Positions 4,051 through 7,669 of a stretch of DNA of 7,669 nucleotides are shown here, in pieces. The notes beneath the pieces were generated by a model. The model saw nothing but the letters and a program-made list of their open reading frames with translations. It made no database searches and was not told where the DNA came from. Location of the stretch: assembly GCA_029865285.1 (NCBI GenBank), contig JAOUHE010000080.1, positions 1 through 7,669 of the forward strand, in the 5' to 3' direction. This DNA comes from Chloroflexota bacterium. GTDB lineage: Bacteria; Chloroflexota; Limnocylindria; QHBO01. Numbering within the stretch: the first letter of the stretch is position 1; the number at the start of each line of letters is the position of its first letter. The translations under genes were made by a program, and so were the position numbers.

Positions 4051-5984
4051 GCCGGCGTCGGCGTCGGAGCCCGAGGGAACGCGAGGCCGCGCTCGATCTC
4101 CGCGTGCGCCGCGATGATCCGCTCCACCTGCTCCGAGACCTCGGCGGCGATGCCGAGGTGCGTCGTGACGCCCTGCACCGAGACCGAGCCGGCGTGGAGC
4201 TTCAGCAGCTGCAGGCGGATGGTCTCGAGCGCTCCGACCGTCTCGCCGAGCTTCGCGTGGATCTCGTCGCGCGCCTCGCGCACGTCGGCGTACTCCACGC
4301 CAGCGGCCGCCTCTCCCGCCGCACCCAGCGCCTCGGCGAGGTCGTCGTGCCGGCGGCGGAGTGCCTGCGCGTCGTCCTGCAGTCGACGCATGACCGGGGG
4401 GAGGTCGCGCAGCGAGTGTCGGGTCGCCTTCGGCAGCGAATCGAAGAGATGCTCTGCGGCCATGCCGAGGGAGAGTTCGGTCGCGCGGTGCGTGACCGCC
4501 GAGGTCGGGGCCTCGCTGCCGAGCGTGCGGCGTGCGAGCGCGAAGAGGAGGCGACCGAACCGGCCCGTCCACCGCCGGGCCCAGAACTCGGTGTCGACGT
4601 CGCGGCGATTCCCCGCGTAGCCCATCGCGCCGACGCCAGCCAGCATGCCGAAACCGCCGAACATGTACGGCCAGGCATCCAGAGCCCTGAACCAGACGTT
4701 GGCGAGATACGGCTCGAGGAACAGGTTCGCGAGGACCGTTGACGCGATCCCGAAGCCCATGACGCTGAGCCCGACCTTTGCCACGGAGGGCAGGATGCGC
4801 TCGAGGATCCCCGGCGGCGCGCTTCGCCCCATGCTCACGATCTCCTCGCGCGTCCTCTCGGCCTCGGCATCGAAGGCCGGCCGCAGGTCCTGATGGGCGA
4901 ACCCCTGGCGGGCGAGGCGACGGGCCTGCGCGACGAGGTAGCCGAGCGGCGCGATGACGCCGCCGACGAAGAACGTCGAGTATCCCGCGACCACGCCGAA
5001 CTCCAGCGAGACGATCACCGACGCGGGGAAGAGCGCCATCAGGCCGAGCAGCGTGCCGCTGCCGTCGAGTCGGCCGCTCCGCTTCACGAACGCGCGAAGT
5101 GCCACCGGCAGATCTCGACGATGCTCCAGCGCCAGGCTGAACTGTTCGGCGAGCACGAGCGCGCTTTCCGGCCGTTCCGGCGGTTCCTTCTCGAGGCAGC
5201 GGGCGACCAGCGAGGCGAGCTTGCGCGGGACCACGACCCCGATCGTCGAGAGGTGCGGCGCCGGCTCGGTCACCTGCTTGGCGAGCACCTCGGTGGGCGA
5301 ACTGCCCTCGAACGGGTAGCGGCCGGAGAATGCATAGAAGGCCGTCGCCCCGAGCGCGTACAGGTCGCTCCGCGCATCGAGCGGCTGGCCGAGCGCCTGC
5401 TCGGGGCTCATGAACTCCGGTGTGCCGACGACGCCATCCTCCTGCGCGTCCTCGAACGCGGCGGCGATCCCGAAGTCGGCGACCAGCGCGCGTCCCGTCG
5501 CCTCCTCGATCAGGATGTTGTCGGGCTTCACGTCGCGATGGACGACGCCCTGCGAGTGCGCGTAGGCGAGTGCCCACGCCGCCTCCCGAAGCACCTTGGC
5601 GCACTCGGTGGTCGGCAGCGGCCCGCGCTTCCGCACCCGCTCGGCGAGCGTCACGCCATCCACGAACGCCATCACGAAGAAGACGAAGCCGTCACTCTCC
5701 TCGACCGAGTGGATCGGGATGATGTTCGGGTGCGAGAGCTTGGCCGCCAGCCGGGCTTCGCGCAGGAACCGATCGCGGAGGCTGGGTTCGTGGGCGCGGT
5801 CCGGCGGCAGGAGCTTGATCGCGACCATGCGGTCGAGGTGCACCTCGCGCGCGAGGTACACGATCCCCATCCCGCCACGACCGAGTTCGCGGTCGAGCGA
5901 GTACCGCCCCGACAGCGCTTCCTGGAATTCGAGGAAGAGGGGATCCACCGGGGAGCTCTGGCTGCGCACCTCATATAGATGCAC
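4047..5984 (-). CDS. Membrane-anchored bacterial Ser/Thr protein kinase
   Basis: An intact 645-residue Hanks-type kinase. Domain plan: a kinase domain (about 28-290), two membrane helices (about 309-328 and 330-352), a loop, two more helices (about 402-423 and 440-457), and a cytoplasmic C-terminal region rich in charged helices, probably coiled coil (about 525-595). Catalytic residues are all present: glycine loop G-R-G-G-M-G (35-40), Lys57 in V-A-I-K, Glu76 in the alpha-C helix, H-R-D-V-K-P-D-N (149-156) with Asp151, D-F-G (170-172), G-T-P-E-F-M-S-P-E (187-195), Asp207 and Arg271. It should phosphorylate Ser/Thr of itself and unknown partners at the inner face of the membrane; no known sensor domain (PASTA, TPR) is attached. 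The start is uncertain: GTG 5984 gives the longest form; GTG 5969 and GTG 5948 are also in frame, and 5948 would begin close to the usual lead-in. It overlaps the end of an upstream membrane ORF, suggesting translational coupling. Confidence 0.95.
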   Translation of the reverse strand: MHLYEVRSQSSPVDPLFLEFQEALSGRYSLDRELGRGGMGIVYLAREVHLDRMVAIKLLPPDRAHEPSLRDRFLREARLAAKLSHPNIIPIHSVEESDGFVFFVMAFVDGVTLAERVRKRGPLPTTECAKVLREAAWALAYAHSQGVVHRDVKPDNILIEEATGRALVADFGIAAAFEDAQEDGVVGTPEFMSPEQALGQPLDARSDLYALGATAFYAFSGRYPFEGSSPTEVLAKQVTEPAPHLSTIGVVVPRKLASLVARCLEKEPPERPESALVLAEQFSLALEHRRDLPVALRAFVKRSGRLDGSGTLLGLMALFPASVIVSLEFGVVAGYSTFFVGGVIAPLGYLVAQARRLARQGFAHQDLRPAFDAEAERTREEIVSMGRSAPPGILERILPSVAKVGLSVMGFGIASTVLANLFLEPYLANVWFRALDAWPYMFGGFGMLAGVGAMGYAGNRRDVDTEFWARRWTGRFGRLLFALARRTLGSEAPTSAVTHRATELSLGMAAEHLFDSLPKATRHSLRDLPPVMRRLQDDAQALRRRHDDLAEALGAAGEAAAGVEYADVREARDEIHAKLGETVGALETIRLQLLKLHAGSVSVQGVTTHLGIAAEVSEQVERIIAAHAEIERGLAFPRAPTPTPA

Positions 5985-6214
5985 TCGCGGTCGGCGTCGG
6001 GCCAGCGGTCGCGGCCGGGGCCCGCATCGCGCGGAGCATCCGCAGGGCGATCGCGCCGGACCCGAGGAGGATGAGGGCGGTGGCGATCATCCCCGTCGCC
6101 GCGGCGAGTGTCGGGCGCACCGCGGCTCCGGCGGAGGACCGCCGTCGCGAGCATCCCGCCAAGCTCGGACGCGATGAGGTCACCGAGACCGATGAAGGCG
6201 ACGGCACCGACCAA
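5971..6214 (-). pseudogene. Frameshifted small membrane protein upstream of the kinase
   Basis: Two minus-strand frames join into one hydrophobic protein. The first starts at TTG 6214 and reads V-G-A-V-A-F-I-G-L-G-D-L-I-A-S-E-L-G-G-M; the second takes over at about 6115-6145 and reads A-A-A-T-G-M-I-A-T-A-L-I-L-L-G-S-G-A-I-A-L-R-M-L, ending in a Pro/Ala/Thr tail at TGA 5971-5973. Both have almost pure G/C third positions, so both look coding and belong to the core genome. A third frame upstream (to about 6310) reads Q-P-T-L-I-A-I-P-I and would join smoothly to the first, so the gene may begin further upstream and contain up to three shifts. About two membrane helices result; I recognise no family. 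The stop lies inside the kinase gene's 5' end if GTG 5984 is used. An assembly error is as likely as decay. Confidence 0.45.
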
Positions 6215-6310
6215 TGGGAATTGCGATCAGGGTCGGTTGGGTCTGTGGCGCGATCGCCGTCCCCGCGAGCCGTCCCCGAGAGCGCCGACAGACGGGCGGC
6301 GGTGTAGTGG

Positions 6311-6556
6311 AGTATTCGAGAGAGTCGGGTCGGTCCTGAGCTTCGGTAGGGGAAATGCCGATGGTCGGGAATTGCGCTTCCCACACTGGGATTCCGTCGC
6401 GAAGGGGAATCTCCGTCAGGCGCCTCCTGACGGCATTCCAACCATCACCCGACAGCAGGCGTGTCGCCGGAATCGTATCAATGAACAGGTCAACGATCGG
6501 TTCGATGCCGAGCGGCGCTCGAGCCGTGGTCGTGCCGTTCCCAGTCCGTCAGGACC
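6311..6556. other. Divergent intergenic stretch with a startless open frame
   Basis: This lies between the minus-strand kinase group and the plus-strand zinc-ribbon gene, so promoters for both should be here; none can be read with confidence. A minus-strand frame is open from 6548 down to 6180 with protein-like content (for example I-E-P-I-V-D-L-F-I-D-T-I-P-A-T-R-L-L and G-I-P-V-W-E-A-Q-F-P-T-I-G-I-S), but its only standard start is GTG 6386, so if coding at all it is a gene fragment. A hairpin occupies 6413-6433. Confidence 0.4.
6413..6433. repeat. Small perfect inverted repeat
   Basis: CCGTCAGG (6413-6420) pairs with CCTGACGG (6426-6433) around a five-base loop. Its left arm and loop include GTCAGGCGC (6415-6423), the same nonamer as the right end of the attC-like hairpin (1991-1999). 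The hairpin is seen; any function is unknown. Confidence 0.5.
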
Positions 6557-6927
6557 ATGCGCGAACCGCGCTTCTGCGAGCACTGCGGCACCGAACTGTC
6601 GGCGACCGCGCGTTTCTGCCCCGAGTGCGGCGTTGCGCTCGCCGGGTTGCGGTGATCGCGGTGGCGGTCGCGGTCGCTCCGGACGCCGGCACTCCGAGGG
6701 CCGCTCCCGCAGCGGCCGGCATCGGCGGCACCGCATCGGACATCTCGGCGCTGACCCCGGACGAACGCGCCGACCGACTCTTCACCCGGGTGATGGCCGC
6801 CGCCGATCGCCTCGCGAGTGAGCGGGCACGCGGACTGCAGGAGTACGTCGACCATGCCACGGACGTCGACGAGGCCGTCGTCGAGGGCGTCGTCGAGGGC
6901 GAGCGTCCCGCATCGGCCCGCCCGTGA
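6557..6927 (+). pseudogene. Zinc-ribbon protein gene with a frameshift
   Basis: ATG 6557 opens a frame with a two-CxxC zinc ribbon: Cys7-x-x-Cys10-Gly and Cys21-Pro-x-Cys24-Gly, ending at TGA 6653-6655 after 32 residues. The overlapping frame one base back continues naturally from about 6643 with a hydrophobic run (V-A-V-I-A-V-A-V-A-V-A), an Ala/Pro/Gly linker, then L-T-P-D-E-R-A-D-R-L-F-T-R-V-M-A-A-A-D-R-L and an acidic C-terminus, stopping at 6925-6927. Zinc ribbon, membrane anchor, linker, helical domain is a common plan in this kind of bacterium, so the two frames almost surely derive from one gene of about 123 codons; a single missing base in the G/C-rich 6640-6660 stretch would explain the break. 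The C-terminus has a doubled 12-base unit (V-V-E-G twice). It sits 36 bases before the MotA/TolQ/ExbB gene, so the two may form an operon. AGGA (6551-6554) lies very close to the ATG. A sequencing error is a serious alternative to true decay. Confidence 0.6.
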
Positions 6928-6963
6928 GACATCACCACCGCAACTGAGGACGACTCCGACCCC

Positions 6964-7669
6964 ATGCTGACGCGCGCGTTGCTCCTCATCCAGACCGCCA
7001 CCGGCGCGCCGAAGGAGGCGCCCGCAGGCATGGGCTTCGCCGACTTCTGGGGGCTCGTCGAGCTCGCCGGTCCGTTGCGCTGGCCGATCTTCGCGACGCT
7101 CGCGATCGGTGTCTGGCTCGCCATCCACAAGCTCTACGAGTTGCTGCGCGACCGCGCGCTCGGCCGCGAGCTGCTCGCACTCGACGTGCGGTCCCTCGAC
7201 CTCGCGCAGATCCGCGAGCGCGTGGCGGCCCAGCCGGAACACATGCTCGCGTCCCTGCAGGCGATGATGCTCAATGCGCACCGGACCGGCACGAGCGAGA
7301 GCACGCTGCACGACGAGATCACGAACTTCGCGGCGTCGCAGCAGGACCTGTTCGAACGGTTCCGGCGCCGGATGGACTTCCTCTCCGACACCGCCGGGGC
7401 GCTCGGCCTGCTCGGGACCGTGTGGGGGATGTTCGAGGTCTTCTTCCAGGGGACGCCGGACCGCGACGTGATCCTGCGCGGCATGGGGATCGCGCTCATG
7501 ACCACGCTGCTCGGTCTCGTGGTGAGCATCATCCTCAACTTCGCGACCACCGAGATCTTCACCTTCTTCGGCAGCCGGCTCCAGCAGCTGTCGAGCAAGG
7601 CGGATGAGCTCCGGTTCCGGTTGCTCGAGTTGGCCGATCCGGCAGCGACGGGGTCGAGCGGGGGAACGG
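6964..7669 (+). CDS. MotA/TolQ/ExbB proton-channel family protein (3' end outside window)
   Basis: The frame starts at ATG 6964 and is open to the window end (235 complete codons seen). Three membrane segments are visible: about residues 37-56, 138-160 and 170-197. The last two carry the family hallmark: F-L-S-D-T-A-G-A-L-G-L-L-G-T-V-W-G-M (139-156), then I-L-R-G-M-G-I-A-L-M-T-T-L-L-G-L-V-V-S (170-188), with Thr152 and Thr180-181 in the helices that line the proton path in TolQ/ExbB/MotA. Between helix 1 and 2 lies the usual cytoplasmic helical loop (about 57-137). Such proteins form pentameric inner-membrane stators that use the proton gradient together with an ExbD/TolR/MotB partner; the partner gene is expected just downstream but is outside the window. 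A periplasmic N-terminal stretch of about 35 residues precedes helix 1. GAGGA (6946-6950) lies 13 bases before the ATG, a long spacing. Third positions are nearly all G/C. Confidence 0.92.
   Translation, partial: MLTRALLLIQTATGAPKEAPAGMGFADFWGLVELAGPLRWPIFATLAIGVWLAIHKLYELLRDRALGRELLALDVRSLDLAQIRERVAAQPEHMLASLQAMMLNAHRTGTSESTLHDEITNFAASQQDLFERFRRRMDFLSDTAGALGLLGTVWGMFEVFFQGTPDRDVILRGMGIALMTTLLGLVVSIILNFATTEIFTFFGSRLQQLSSKADELRFRLLELADPAATGSSGGT

Noticed and set aside
3580..5604. 674-codon minus-strand open frame covering the peptidase fragment and much of the kinase gene
   Set aside because: It is overwhelmingly Arg/Gly/Pro/Ala-rich, has no recognisable domain and lies over the fully conserved kinase frame; it is a high-GC shadow.
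4893..5978. 361-codon plus-strand frame antisense to the kinase
   Set aside because: Glu/Arg/Ala-rich shadow with no motifs; the opposite strand carries all kinase catalytic residues.
6490..7311. 273-codon minus-strand frame over the zinc-ribbon and channel genes
   Set aside because: Its protein is Arg/Ala/Gly/His-rich shadow; the + strand has CxxC motifs and channel helices.
1..7669. CRISPR array, rRNA, tRNA, transposase or integrase gene
   Set aside because: No regularly spaced direct repeats, no RNA-gene signature, and no transposase- or tyrosine-recombinase-like frame was seen on either strand.

Overview
The window is high-GC DNA with G/C-rich third codon positions. It carries a membrane-associated Ser/Thr kinase, a MotA/TolQ/ExbB protein next to a zinc-ribbon gene, and kinase and peptidase fragments that read like Gemmatimonadota proteins. 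A soil or aquatic Gemmatimonadota bacterium is the best guess, based on remembered family resemblance; no search was run.

Layout. (1) 2-514: C-terminal end of a TPR-type protein, followed by a gene-free stretch (515-885) holding a strong hairpin and a 163-bp imperfect inverted repeat. (2) 886-1851: two small intact genes on the + strand, a GlsB/YeaQ-type membrane protein and a DJ-1/PfpI-family amidotransferase-like protein. (3) 1859-1999: a long imperfect hairpin whose 11-bp ends are perfect inverted repeats; it resembles an integron attC site but has one departure from the usual core triplet. (4) 2032-2757: a broken two-helix membrane-protein gene and a relic of a Ser/Thr kinase. (5) 2851-3483: an intact lipoprotein gene of unknown function, then nested hairpins. 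(6) 3625-4050: a fragment resembling the C-terminal half of a gluzincin-like peptidase. (7) 4047-5984 (-): an intact 645-residue Ser/Thr kinase with four membrane segments, preceded by a frameshifted small membrane ORF that overlaps its start. (8) 6557-7669 (+): a frameshifted zinc-ribbon gene and the start of a MotA/TolQ/ExbB proton-channel gene that runs off the window.

Interpretation. The flanking genes (TPR protein, kinase, channel) have almost uniformly G/C third positions. The genes between about 886 and 4050 use visibly more A/T-ending codons, share one strand, are separated by hairpins, and several are broken. This looks like an accessory, cassette-like or decaying insertion between two core-genome blocks. 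The broken genes show lost start codons, single-base shifts and apparent internal deletions. Some of the single-base shifts, especially those at 6115-6145 and 6640-6660, could equally be assembly errors. I did not find a clearly new multi-gene system; the strongest candidate for follow-up is the attC-like hairpin and its surrounding gene/hairpin alternation.
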